From: Rhodamnia argentea
Lineage: Eukaryota; Streptophyta; Magnoliopsida; Myrtales; Myrtaceae
Direction: 5' to 3'
Assembly (NCBI RefSeq): GCF_020921035.1
Contig: NC_063152.1
Coordinates: 4,259,001 to 4,323,000 of the forward strand
DNA: 64,000 bases
Under the pieces are notes generated by a model. That model saw only the letters and a list, made by a program, of their open reading frames with translations. It ran no database searches and was not told where the DNA came from. The position numbers and the translations under genes were made by a program. Below, one piece after another: positions 12,535 through 28,185 of this stretch. Within the stretch, counting starts at the first letter, position 1, and every line of letters starts with the position of its first letter.

Positions 12535-12920
12535 CTGAAAGAGGGATTTTACACTCAGTCCATGATAATGATTGTTCCAATGTCAACCTAATATAATCGA
12601 ACCAAATCGAGCGTATTCGAAATGAATCAACCGAACGAAAGCCGTTAAAGGTTTGGTTCAATTCCACTCTGAGCTTTCGGTTCGGTTTGGTGTTCAAACA
12701 ATTGAAATCATACCAGTCCTCGGTGCCTCGGATCCATGTGCCCATGCCCTGTTCCTCAACGCTCGGGCCGGGGTCTATCGAGGTCGCATCGGAGACTCTA
12801 GTGCCCGTATTTGGCTCCTCTACTGCTTATGCGCAAGTTATTAGCACTCAAATAGTATATGTATTTTTAAGAAAATCAAATTAAAATTTTCATACGAAAT
12901 ATCGATAAATATTATCATTT

Positions 12921-16540
<3,620 letters not shown>

Positions 16541-16910
16541 CGTTGATATTCCAGCTGTTGCTGCCGACTATCAAGGATCCAAAAGGAGTGCTCGAGATAT
16601 TGAAGCGGAGCCATAGTATGTTTTCTATCTTTAACACTTTAACACTGTCTTGAGGGTAGGGTAGAGTATGCAGAGTAGATAACGTTAGTTGTCGGGGAAT
16701 ATTGCATGGACATCTGAGAGTAGAACAGGGCGCAAAGCAAATGTTATTCGCTACTGCTGTCCGTGTATTAGCTTTTCCATTCGTTCGTTAGAGTCAACTG
16801 AGTATATTAGTTGATATCTCAGCTTCTTTTTTTTGGTGAGAGCTCATGGAGTTAGTCAAGTTAGTTGGACGTTTTGAGCTGGGTGGCACTTGCCAATCTC
16901 AATTTCTTAA

Positions 16911-16916
16911 AATAAA
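16911..16916 (+). terminator. Possible polyadenylation signal of the DSP gene
   Basis: AATAAA lies 371 bases after the stop codon, just before a transposon at about 16955. A closer canonical hexamer was not seen. Confidence 0.35.
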
Positions 16917-16954
16917 AGAGAACGGATCGGCCAACTTTCTAGCCGTCTAGGCTA

Positions 16955-17372
16955 CGTAAGGTAACGTTTTTGTTCCTGGAAACATATTTGGAACATAAAC
17001 ATTTTTTTATGTTTCTGTTCCAAGTTACGATTTTCCGGAACGTAAACGTGTTTGGCAAGTAAAAAAAAAAAAATGCTTTTTTCACCAAAAGGAATGATCT
17101 GCAACCGGCGGCGGCGGCGGCAGCCGCTCCGGCTCCTCGCCGACAATGGTGTGCGGTGGTGGCTTGCACGAGCTCATCTTCGAATTGTTTTTAAAAAGTG
17201 TTCCAAAATCCAAAGATAAGTTTTTTTTGTTTCTTTTTTTTTTATTTCGAAAGTGTTCTCCGGAATACTTTCGAAATATTTTTCAACCATACGCGTTTCT
17301 GTTTCAAAAGTGTTTCGAGAATACTTTCGGAACAGAAACACTTTGTGGAAAGTGTTACCGTACAAGCCCCTA
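16955..17372. mobile_element. hAT-like MITE with GTTCC-rich inverted arms
   Basis: The left arm has GGTAACGTTTTTGTTCC and AAACATTTTTTTATGTTTCTGTTCC. The right arm mirrors it with GGAACAGAAACACTTTGTGG and AAGTGTTACC. A GC-rich core with GGCGGCGGCGGCGGCAGCC lies at about 17105-17160. Relatives with GGGCATGTTTGGTAAC-like ends lie at 31806-32085 and 45363-45985. No coding capacity was found. Confidence 0.55.
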
Positions 17373-20300
17373 GCAGCCGTTGGGTATCAGAAAAGGAGAA
17401 TCAGAGTCGTCGTCTTTTGAGAGCAGAATAGGATGCAAAGTAGATGCTCAATGTCCGGACGAGTGCATGAACTTTATCTGAGATTGCTAGTGGTGTGTCC
17501 CGTAGTTTCTCTTCTCCTCTGCAAGGAGAGGCATCCGAATCGTCCGCTTCTTCCCTCGGTCCTTTCTCGGTTCCATCCTAGTGTCGGGTCCACGCGCATC
17601 GGATAAAAGCTCTACTCATAGGTGGGGCCGGCGAATGGGACCCTCACGCGTTTTCTGGGTCGCGATGTCGTGATTCGAGCTCAAGTTGCTCCCTTTCTTG
17701 ATGGTCTTTTAATATGTTTGTTGGAGGACCACCACCACGTTAATGGTGGTGGCGGCCTCTTTCCACGCACTTTCCAGTTGGCCCATTTCCTTGTGATCTC
17801 TGCACTTTGCACGGGCAGCACGTGCTCGCACATGGCGATCGCTTGGGCCTGCGGTCCTGGGTGGGTTTTTACTTCACGCGAAGGCAAATTTGCCTGTTTG
17901 GGGTCTCGCATGCCGACCAGCTGAACGACCGAAAATCTGGTTGGTCTCTGTAAAAAGTACTTGACGCCTGTGAACTCCTCTTCCCGATACGACTTGAATA
18001 TGAAGGAGAGAGAGAGAGAGGGGAATCTGATTTGGTAGGTGGTGGGAACGTAACGGGTGACGCAAAGATATTAGTATAATAACTTGCGCGACGGACTGCA
18101 AATGAGTATACAAACGGATTAAATACCTTGTGAATTGTCAGCATTAATCTATCTTTTCCACTTTCTAAATTGGCATCAGTGCCTTTTTGACTCGTCGGCG
18201 AGAACGAAAAGGACGACTCGGGCCCCCCGCAATTAAGAAAAAATTAGGTGGATTGCAACTATTTCCAGCCGCCCTGGGCCTGGATGCTCACCTAAATGTC
18301 CTTGTTGGTCCTGAGCACGACCTTAAAAAGGTTTCGTCTGAATTTGGGGACTTAAAATTCGAGAGAAGAAAAAAACTTTGTCAAGAATTGGGGGAAGCGG
18401 CTGTAGGGACGGTGGACATGTGTCAGCATCAGCCGGCTACTGCTAGGTAGGCTGCGGCTAAATAACCCCTCCTATGCCTAAAGCGAGTCATCGGAATTTT
18501 GGCTCCTACTTTGTTGGCTTGTGCTTTGCACAAACTTATTGATCGGCTTGCCGGTAGAGTGTCCTCGATTAACAAATTTGGGCGAGAATGAAAAGGGCAG
18601 CGCCGCCCTCGCAATTAAGAAAAAATTAGGTGGGTGAAAAAATTAGGTGGGTTGTGACCACTTCCAACCGCCCTGAGCCTTGATTGCTCACCTAAATGTC
18701 CTAGTCACGGTCAGAATTGCTCAGATATTAAAATTATAACTTTGTCCGGCTTCTTAAATTTTTTAATCGAATTTTCTAACACGATACTATTAAAAGGTTA
18801 TTGTCCAGTGGCGTCTCTTTGAGGGTAAGGTCCCGCCGCCTCCGCCTCCGGGGTCTTTGCCGGAAAGAAGGACGATAGCCGCGGTCAAAGGCCGGACCCG
18901 CTCTCCCGGGGGACGGCCACAAAGGTCAAGAGCGATCTCAATAGATCTAACACTTCGTAGTAGACTTTTACTCGACGGGGGCACGCACTCGACGGGGCCA
19001 CTGCTCCTTCAATTTGCATTAGAATAGTGTTCTCCAACGTCAATAATTTCCGGATCTCCTTGGTGCGTCCCTGTCGCCGCTCCTTTGCATTATTCTTTGC
19101 TTTTGATCACAAAATGCGGTACACGTGTAGATCCAACTCGAGCGAATGAGAATGGCGAATCCACGTAGCTTCCGCTCTACGAAATGATAAGATTGATTCA
19201 AATTTCTTTATTTTGGTATTCACATGCTATTCGTAGATTCTCAATTGACGAGGCCGTCGCTTTAAACTAGGAGCGGCAATTTCAATGCAGGTTTAGATTC
19301 CATTCGAGATTTAAAACTTATCTGACGGAACGGGTTCTCTAATTTTTTAACCCGAAACTGACCTCGCATGCTCTGAAATCTATTCTATTACAGATTTCAA
19401 GATCTACCCAGTTTTTACATCTATTGTTAGTTGAACGATTCATTATTTGCGGCTACAATTCATGATCACGACTTATATTTAGACACACATGAGATATCAA
19501 TCATTATCAAAGTAAAAGTCTCGGCCATTAATCTAGCGTTTGTAGCTTTCAAAGATGCTGCCGCCTTGCCACCGGTGCTTGTCGCGCCTACAGAGTGGAA
19601 AAGGTTCCTCTCAAGACAACCTTGACTGCTCCCTGGCGGAATTAACAAAGGAGATGTCGGCTTTTCTTGTGTACATATACGACGACGTTTTGTTCATATA
19701 ATCGTGAGTTTCAAACCTAAAGTTTGAACCAATAGAGTTAGATTTTCGAGATCGTTTCCACGTTTACCCCGTAAAAATGAACGAACTTGCGCGAGTTTCT
19801 GTATAAATATTTTTTTTTCCATTGGATCATATTGTCGTCGCCATTGTCGATTGGATCGAGTGCCGATTGTGTAGACTCTATGTGTCCAGTTCGCTTTCGT
19901 CTGATAGTGGTGTTTATCTCGACATTGACTTCATTGTGAAAGAATGCTCTCGATCGATGACGAAAATATAATATACAATCTAGAAAATTCAACTCGTGGG
20001 GGGTGCGATTTTCAAGCATAGTTGTGCGCTTCGATCATCGATTATGATAGAAAATTATATAAAATAACTCGAAAGTTATCAAGTAATTGATGATGTAAGA
20101 AAATATAATGTATTCACATGAAGAGTATGTTGTGCATTGGATCTACCTAACTTAAGGACTAATTGTAGAAAAAACTAATTAAACATGTGTCGGTCAACAT
20201 AAAATTAAGGGATAAGTGCATTGTAAGTCCTAAACCTTGTTACGAAAGTGTGATAGAGTTTTAAAACTTTTTTAAGTGTAATCAAATCCTAAATTTTATG

Positions 20301-21860
20301 TCAAGAGTACAATCGAGTTCTAAAACTTTCAAAAATGTAATCAACAGAAGGGTTTGATTGCCTTGTTTCCAAATGTTAGAACTTAATTGTAATTTTTAAA
20401 AATTTTAGAACTCGATTGCAATTTTTCGTAATTTTTTTTTATATTTTCAATGCACTTTTAACGATCATGCCCAATCTTTCTTCTTCTTTTGTCTTTTTGT
20501 CAAATTAGATTGAGCAAGTTCTTAAACTACTTCGTATAAACTTTTTTTTTTTTTGTCGAATAATTCGTGTGAACTTTAAGAACTTAAAATTTTAGAAATA
20601 TTCTCCGAGAGAAACGGGGAAAAATATTTTCTCTCAACTTAGAGAGGTGACGGTGGGAAAGATAGACTCCACGTTAATTTCAACCGGCTACCACCAAATA
20701 AGCAGATATAGTAGCCTCTCGCGCTTGGGATGAGTCATCGGAATTGCAGCTCCCGCGTCGTCAACCCGTGCTTCGCACAACGTCCTGTAACCGACTTATC
20801 GGCGGCGTACCCCTAGTTACAAGACACTATGCAGCGGATTTCATTTCACAAATTCGATAAGTTTTCAGATTTAATTGCGTATTTTTCAAAATTTTAGGAT
20901 CAAATTGTAATTTTCAAAAAAAATTTAGGATACGATCGTAATTTCATGTTTGTCTTTATTTCCAACGCCACCTTTAAATGTCCTTGCCCAATTTTTCTTC
21001 CTCTTTTGTCCTTTTTTGTCAAATGGACCCCACTCAAACCGAACATTCAGCGGACTTGAAGACAGAGAGAGAGGGGGAGGAGGCTGGGGCCCACTTTGGC
21101 ACCACCTCATCTCGTCGCTGTCAGAAAATCAGCACCCCAACAACTCCCCAGCATAATCCGCGGCGTAGCAATTGCGGCCACGCATCGCCATGCCTCAAAG
21201 AGGGGAAAAACAAAAATCCCAATATTTTGATATATATATATTTTTACATTCTCGGTATAAAAATTGCGGCAAAATTAGAGATTTTGGTATGTTTTTCCAA
21301 TCGCATTTCTTCGGGTTTGTTTAGATCTTTCGCTTCGCCAAAACGCAGTCGCGGCTCGGTTTGTATTTAATTTTCACATCGAATCCACTTCGCACGCGAT
21401 CGCCCGGTGAGTCCGTCGCGTGGATTCCACGTCGGCGATTTGATGAAACATTTCGAACAAAATTAGATGTAAATAGCTTCAGGTTCCGTATAGATTTCAA
21501 ATGATCGGAACAAGTTCCTCATTTTTTTTGAAACTTGAAATCTATCACGTAAATTCTAAAATTTAGAACCTACCTTGTCACTGATTCCAAATCGGTTTCG
21601 AGTTCTGTCTAATTTCAAATGTATCCTTAATTAAAAGGTTCACATTTAATGACAATTAATTGCTGCTTACAATCCATAGTAATAATATGAAATACCAACC
21701 AAATAAAAGTCTCAGAGATAAAGCGATTCTAAATTACATAATCATCACGAAATACCATGAAAAATTACGGGATGGCGTGAAGATGTGAATCGGAAAAAAC
21801 ATTAAAATTTATTCCAGGTTCTATACGTTCGAAACCTGAAACAAAACCGACAAGCGTTGA
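17373..21860. other. Gene-poor repeat-bearing stretch
   Basis: No supported gene. Short dispersed repeats are visible. CAATTAAGAAAAAATTAGGTGG followed by CACCTAAATGTCCT occurs at 18230-18300 and again at 18613-18703. A GAGTCATCGGAATT...TGCTTTGCACAA-like block occurs at 18430-18560 and in altered form at 20690-20830, with a further trace near 49865-49920. The stretches around 20210-20450 and 20880-20950 are AT-rich and repeat ATTTTAGGA- and CAATTGTAATTTT-type words, as in degenerate MITEs. Confidence 0.4.
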
Positions 21861-22062
21861 GCATGCTCCCTCTTTTTCTTTTGCTTTGACGTGAAGATTA
21901 ATGTGGTTTCAGTGGCATTAAAGGTCAAAAAGAAAAAAAAAGAAAAACATAAAGTAAAAAAAAAAAAGAAAACAGAGGAAAACCCTAGATGCCGCTGCTT
22001 GTATATGAGGGCGCTTCGGATGCCAAGTCGCCTTCTTCACACCGCACATCGGACACCTAATC

Positions 22063-22066
22063 CATC

Positions 22067-22109
<43 letters not shown>

Positions 22110-22172
22110 CTCTCTCTCTATCCTCCTGTCAAGAAGAAGGAAGAAGAAGAAGAAGAAGAAGAAGAAGAAGAA
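22063..22172. repeat. CT and GAA microsatellites in the CPR1-like leader
   Basis: A (CT)n tract (22063-22118, interrupted by a short CA run) is followed by (GAA)n (22135-22172) and three GGTAA units (22173-22189). They lie 210-340 bp before the F-box start codon and are likely in the 5' UTR or core promoter. An AAACCCTAG telo-box-like word lies upstream at about 21979. Confidence 0.85.
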
Positions 22173-22400
22173 AGGTAAGGTAAGGTAAGCTCGGCTCAGC
22201 TCAGCTCGCACTGATACTCATTTTTCCCTCGATGATTCTCTCAAATCGAACCTATTCCTTCCAGATCGGCGTGAATCGATTCGCCTAAGAAAGGTAGCGT
22301 TTTTCTCGTCGTTATCTTCCTCGTTCGCGGTTTCGTATCGTCTCGAGTCTCTGCAAGGAGGGCGAGGTACCTTTGGAAGTAGCCCTGTGGGTGGGGGGAA

Positions 22401-24570
22401 ATGGGGACCCTTCCGATCGAGCTGATCACCGAGATACTGGACCGATTGCCGGTGGAGTCGCTGCTCCGGTTCAGGTGCGTGTCGAGGCGGTGGCGTAGCA
22501 CGATAGACAGCCCTCGCTTCGTGAAGTCGCACCTCAGCCGGTCCGTCGAGTCGAGCACCAACCTCAGCCTCTTCCTCAGGCACTCCTCCAGCCTCTACTG
22601 CCTCGATCTGGGGTCGCTGCGCAGCGTGGTGGAGATGAACTACCCTCTCATGTGCTACAGCGACCAGATCAAGGTGCTGGGCTCTTGTCATGGCCTGCTC
22701 TGCATTTCCAACGCGGCCGACGACGTCGTCATATGGAATCCCTCTACTAGGAAGCATAAGTTCTTGCCTTATTCGGCTGTCGAGGTACGACGCGCATCGG
22801 CTTTCTCTGTTTGCGTTTATGGGTTTGGGTATGACGATGGGAATGATGATTACATGTTGTTGAGGCTGGTTCAGCTCGTCACTGAGCCGATTGAATCTGA
22901 AGTTAGTATCTATAGTTTGAAAAATAACGCGTGGAAGCGGCTCCATGATATGCCTTACTCCCTGGTTTATCCCCGGAAAATGGGGGTTTTTGCGTGCCGT
23001 CGTCTGCACTGGATAATGACTCGGGAGCTGGTCTCGGATTCAGCAAACCTGTTGGTGGCTTTTGATTTCCGTATTGAGGATTTTAAGCTCGTGGACCAGC
23101 CTGATGTTATAGATAATAAGCTTGACATGGATGTGGCCGTCCTGGGAGGGTGTCTTTGCCTCAGCATTAATGACAATCACATGGGTGTCGACGTGTGGAT
23201 TATGAAAGATTATGGATTGAAAGAATCATGGGCTAAGTTGTTCTCGATTCCTCAATCTGAAGTTGCGAGGCCTCTTGGATTTGCCCGGCCACTGGCTTAC
23301 TCCCAGAATGGTCGTCAAGTTTTGGTGAGACAAGACAGTAAGAATCTTGTTTGGTATCATTTAGAGACTAAGTGCATCAAGAAGGTCAATATAAGTGGCA
23401 TGCCAAGTTCCTTTGAAGCAGAAATTTGTTTGAGAACCCTTGTTTCGGTCGATGATTATGGAGGAATCACCAAGAAGAGGCAGCAGCAATTAGAAGAGAA
23501 GGAGAATAGGAACAAGAGGTAATTACTTTGTAAAAAGTAGCAAGCTTTTTTGTGTTGAACTGTCTCAGATTCTTCATAGACAGACCTTTAATAACCTGGT
23601 TGGTGTAGTGGATTGCTTGTACTGCTTCCTCCCTCTTGCGTGTTTGTGAAAAGTTGAAGCGAAAGAAACTTTCCTACAGCTTTTGGGATGGAACAAGGAA
23701 ACTGATGTGAAAATGATAAATGTCCTACTTAAAGGGTAGCTCTTTCTAGAGGAAGAAGAGTTGTTCAATTGATGCGAAGGATGATCAGATCCTCTCTTTT
23801 GTGGACGGGATAACTTTTGGGAAGCCTAGGAGACTAAAGTGGTTTTGTGATCGAATTAATTTGCAAATATGGACTATAAATAGAGAAGATGATTGAGAAC
23901 CAAGGGGAACTAATGTGGGAATTGGGAAGTTGGAATTGAAGACTACGTGCCAAATTATGTTTCACAAAACAAAACAAAACAGTCGTGTGCTCCTTCGTTT
24001 TTTTATCCATATTTTTCTCATAAAAGAAAAAAAAAGTTTGAAAGGAGAATACATGTTATAGAAGAGGAGTCTATGCATAATGCATATCAGGAAAGCACAT
24101 TCAATAAGGTTTCTGTGAAAGAATATCTATTTAAGAGCTAAAACAGCCAGAAAAAAAAAAAGAACAGAACGTTTTTGTTGCTGTAATTTGTACCAATTAA
24201 TAGGAACAAAGTTCCTCTCGTCACAATTGTTGTTCCATTCAACATGTTAGCTTTGAGACTACCAAAATTAAGGGAAAAAGATGTGTCAGTTTATTTCTGA
24301 TCACATTCCATCCATTGTACCGTTATGGTTACTTAATGGTAGATTTAATTGTCAGTCTGCTTAGTCTAGTAGTGGGGAACTCGCAGCTGCCAGCAGCAAT
24401 CACTGTTATATAGAATGTGCAACAAAATGTCTCTGGTACTTTGATTGGTGATTTGGCTTACTCGTAACTCTCATTTTTAATACTGTCATTGATTGTTTAG
24501 TTGATTAGAAACTGCCTCCCTCTTGTCCAGGGATGACTTCCTCTCAGTGGGTTTCAAGCTTGTTCTCTGA
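22401..24570 (+). CDS. CPR1/CPR30-like F-box protein, two coding exons
   Basis: This is a substrate receptor of an SCF (Skp1-Cullin-F-box) ubiquitin ligase; the Arabidopsis relative CPR1/CPR30 promotes turnover of NLR immune receptors such as SNC1. Exon 1 is 22401-23518 and exon 2 is 24531-24570, giving 385 residues. The F-box is at residues 3-45 (LPIELITEILDRLPVESLLR, then CVSRRWRSTID). An F-box-associated domain (FBA_1/FBA_3 type) follows at about 90-340, with GSCHGLLCI, VIWNPSTRKHKFLP and FGYDD. A donor GTAATT overlaps the exon-1 stop. Splicing to the CCAG acceptor ending at 24530 replaces that stop and adds DDFLSVGFKLVL, which I recall as a conserved C-terminus of this subfamily. Unspliced RNA would give a 373-residue protein ending NKR. 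Functional assignment within this large family is by resemblance only. Confidence 0.88.
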
Positions 24571-27500
24571 GCTAATGGAGGCATAGTTGTGCAAGGGCGG
24601 TGAGTTATCTCTATGAACTGCGATTACTCTGATAAGTGACTTTGCTTAACTAATTTTATAGAGCATGATATTTTAAAAAGTAGGACTTTAATTGAGAGAT
24701 TATAGCTTCATTTGGGTTGTCAATTTTTAAAGCAAAACGATCTTGTTTTGGAGGGAGGCAAACATTTAATTGCATCTTAGTAATGTACTTAAGCATCAGA
24801 TGAGTGGCTTTCTTTCCGTCCTAAGATGATGCGTGGTGTCGTCCCATTAATAAGACATGGTCATGGAGGTATGAAACGTGAGCAAAAACTATAGCTAACT
24901 AGTATGATGGAGATTTCGGAGGACTCTATTGGCGAGTTTCCATGTGTGCCCAAGGGATTTATTTCTAGTTATTTCTAAAAGTGTGATGCATTTAGTAGTT
25001 CTTGAAACTTTCATGAGATTTGTTTTCCCCCGTCCAATTTATGATAAAACCTATGCGTGTAAGATTGTCCTTTAATATGTGCAAAACATATCTGAAAAAC
25101 AATTGACAAATGCTTTTGTGTGCCCAAGGGCTTGCCATGACTGCCAATTGGTTTTTCCAGGTGCGGCATACTACTCAGCGTAAGGAAATGCAATAGGCGA
25201 GGTACATTTGTTTGCCTCAGTATTTAGATTCATGGCTCAACTTTCTACGATATGGACCAACGTATCATCAGCAATGGTTTAGCAAAAACATGGACGGATC
25301 AACGATAGATTGATTTGCACAACTTACCTTTCAGCCAGCAAGTAGAGAATACTTTTTCCTTTCCATGGAGATCAAACTGCTGATTTGTGCAGTAACACGG
25401 AGAAGAACCAATTAGGACAAGTAAGGAAACCTACTATCAGACAAGCCTGCAGGCTAGAACCATACAACTCGAAATTCAAGCTATGGATTGCAATATTCCT
25501 TGGATAGTGCATAATAAGTTGGCCCTGTTGTTCTGCCCCTTCAAGTCCTTGAACCCATGCTTCAATTTGCCCACGGCTAACAACGCCTTGGTGAGATTTT
25601 CGTTGAAGGAGGACATGACGTCCCTTAATTGAGTCCTCTTGGCACAAGATTTCTCTTGAGATTTTCTCCAACAACGGCAATAGGGGTTACAACTGATTCT
25701 GACATTCTCTCAACCACTTGGTGTGCATTACTGACTCTCTGAACCATGCTCTCTACAACTCGATCTAATGCCATTTGTCATGGGCAGACAATTGAGATCG
25801 TGAACTGTGCGGCACTTAGGCTCCAAATGACTCGTTCACCCCTTATTATAGTCGTCTAAGCTCTGCCTCCTACAGAACTATTGCTCACTTTGCCCATCTC
25901 GAATCTTTACAGAGAAACTTTAGAGAGATGAGTGTTTATACTTGAACCGACAGTTGTTCTCGTATCTGAAATTCCAACCAGCTAGCTTGCCTTTGACATC
26001 ATTATCGACACCTCTATAGAAAATTGACGTTCTAGGACTCTACAAGATGCTGGAGGAGGAATGTGACATGTGGATCCTGCAACATTCTCCCCGAGAATAC
26101 TTGAATGTCCTCAATTGAAAATTACAATTGACTGCAGCAGTGGCAAGGTTTGGGGTTGTAAACATGCTCCAAATGGATGGATCATGGGCCCCTCTTGAAA
26201 GATTTTTTGTTAATACTGATTGTCACAAGTTGAGTAGAGTGGACGAGCAGAGCCTTCTTCTGAAAATGACATTTTTGTGGAACCTGAGAGCGTTCACGAT
26301 CAGTGGAGGAAAGGTTCCATTCATGTCAGTAGCATGTGCTTGCAGGCTTTTATTGATCAAAGTGCCAAAATGAAAATAAGCTGCTTCAGTGTTTGTCTTC
26401 CAAGAGCAAAAGGTGACTTGTAAGTTTTGTGGAGAGAAGCATGGGTAACAATAGCGGATGATACTGGCTATAGCAGCTGAAGAAGCTTTATATCGATTCT
26501 AATCGATAACCTTTGTGCCATCTTGGTATGTTATGCTAGGAAGTTTGTGTTCGATACAGTTCAGCGGCAATGTACCACACATGAAAGTTGCTACGGCCAT
26601 GTTTTTATGATAGTGCCTGGAACACTATTAGAACGGAGCATCTATCATGGCCCGGCCAAGCCAATCCATGTGAAGCATTGCTCTATAACAAGCTCTGTTA
26701 AACATTCCATACCCAGTGGGTTGAAGGCACTCCGATTGCCTGAGATTGAGGAGTGTCATGCAATGTTGTTGCTTAATGGGAGGGTTTTTTCTGACTAATT
26801 GGGCGTCAGTTGTTCTCCAAGGAAAGAGTTTCCCCCTTATGAAGCATTGTTCCATAGCGCAAGTGTTATATGGTCCATACTCCACAGGTCGAAGGCATTC
26901 GAATTGCCCGATAGTGAGGAGACTGAGGAATGTCGTGCAATGTCGATTAATGGGAGAGCTTTTTATGACGAACCGGAGGGTCAAGCTCGTCTCCAAGGAA
27001 AGAGTCCCCTGATGACCTCAACTTTTGCGGGGTCTTTCATATGTACAGATTAAATATCGAGGGTGAATGTTCCTTTTTTTTCCCCCTTAAAACGTTGTCC
27101 TGTTAGAATGGGGGCTTGAGCACCTCATTTGATGCTATCTGCGGGGTTGGTTATGTCGGTGTCTGAAATGTCAATTTTCGAGGCTGTGGTGTTGTTTGTT
27201 GAGTGTTGGATTTCATCAAAAGCATTGGGAAGGTCTGCCTTGTAATAGCCCAATCTGAATCTGTTGTACTCGGGAGTGTACTTCAAATGCATTTTGTGGT
27301 TTGAATGTAGTTTTTTTTTTTTTAATCAGATGGTTTGAATGTATTTTGACACCAGTAGTTTACGGCCTGTTGCGTCCGGCTCCTGTATGAGAGAATCTAT
27401 CTATTTGCTTTATCTTTTTGTAAGCATGTGCCGGAGCGACGGAATTGCAGTTGCTTTTCTTGTGTCCTTTTACTTTTGGGTCTTTTCAATCTCTAATTCT

Positions 27501-27597
27501 TCTCTTTTTTAATTTGTTTTGTCTTTTTACGTAGCGTTGGAGCCGAGTTTTGCATTTATAATGTTAGCGTCTTTACTTTAATAATCTCTCTTGTATA
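24571..27597. other. Long stretch after the F-box gene, possible 3' UTR then no gene recognised
   Basis: The first part is presumably 3' UTR; a GTGAGT donor-like site at about 24600 hints at a 3' UTR intron. Around 25400-25800, minus-strand short frames such as KALLAVGKLKHGFKDLKGQ look faintly like the N-terminal gag region of a Ty3-type retroelement. If so it is a small, heavily decayed fossil. No other family is recognisable. The sequence at about 27100-27350 resembles a plant 3' UTR (TGTACTTCAAATG..., T-rich) but no ORF precedes it. Confidence 0.3.
26668..27012. repeat. Two-unit tandem repeat, period about 168 bp
   Basis: Unit 1 (about 26668-26837) and unit 2 (about 26838-27012) share, in order, TGAAGCATTG, the GGTTGAAGGCA/GGTCGAAGGCA word, AATGGGAG and CTCCAAGGAAAGAGT. 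They have diverged considerably. Short open frames (SIPSGLKALRLPEIEE and RSKAFELPDSEETEE) run through both units on the plus strand but do not match a family I know. Confidence 0.7.
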
Positions 27598-28185
27598 CTT
27601 AGATCCTTTTTGGTTTAACATTTGACTAAGGGACTTTGAAAAAATGTAAATACCTTTAGGATAAAAGTCTTTTTCAAAATGCAAGTAGTGTTTGATAAGT
27701 GTATTTTAAAAACACATTTGGAAATTAATTTTGATGTAAATGTTGTTCGGTGAAAAATGAACTTCGTAAAATATTTTTTCTTTTTGAAAAAAAGGCGACG
27801 ATTGCGGCTGGCTAGCGGCGACTTGCGGCGGCAGTCGGCGAGCGGGCGACGATCGGCAATCGCGATAGCGACTAACGACGATGGTCGGCGATTGGCTACC
27901 AGCGACGGCGGCCGCCAATGGGCGATGGTCTTTGGGTGGCGGGCGATGCCGCAAGCGAAGGTGACAAAATTAAAATAATAAAAAAATTAGTTATATTTTG
28001 TAAAAGTCCTTTGACCCAAAGTACATCTAGATGTACTTTGGATTAAAAGATTTTGAAGAGCATTTGAGATGCAATTACATCTCCTTATAGTGAGCCAAAA
28101 AATGAACCAAACATCATTTGTATTTGGCCAAGAGATTTTAGAGTCTCAATGTTCATTTTTAATGCTGAATCAAAGCCTTAGTTAA
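27598..28185. mobile_element. MITE with GC-rich CGGCGA-type core
   Basis: AT-rich arms (TTTTTGGTTTAACATTTG on the left; its near mirror ACCAAACATCATTTGTATTTGG on the right) bracket a core at about 27795-27960. The core is made of irregular CGGCGA, GCGACGA and GGCGACT units. The core is strikingly GC-rich relative to the arms. Frames across it are low-complexity Arg/Ala/Gly strings and not genes. The arms suggest a hAT-like non-autonomous element. Confidence 0.5.

Larger units (their letters stand above)
10796..12920. repeat. Tandem segmental duplication of about 2.1 kb, copy 2
   Basis: This is the second copy of the block at 8745-10795 and begins with a (GA)n microsatellite (about 10796-10826) at the junction. 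It has lost some sequence (for example near 11590-11610) and gained an A-rich insertion near 10895. It ends with the shared word AATATTATCATTTT near 12920. It contains the second foldback element and the second exon-like fragment. Confidence 0.85.

Noticed and set aside
17622-17924. 100-codon frame with Cys and Gly
   Set aside because: No known domain, no splice or promoter context, and a similar-length antisense frame; likely chance in a GC-richer patch.
21891-22178. 95-codon plus-strand frame ending in a Glu run
   Set aside because: Composed of poly-A/AG, CT and GAA microsatellites; low complexity throughout, in the probable leader of the F-box gene.
22218-23009. 263-codon minus-strand frame across the F-box gene
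   Set aside because: Antisense shadow; the plus strand encodes a full F-box plus FBA protein.
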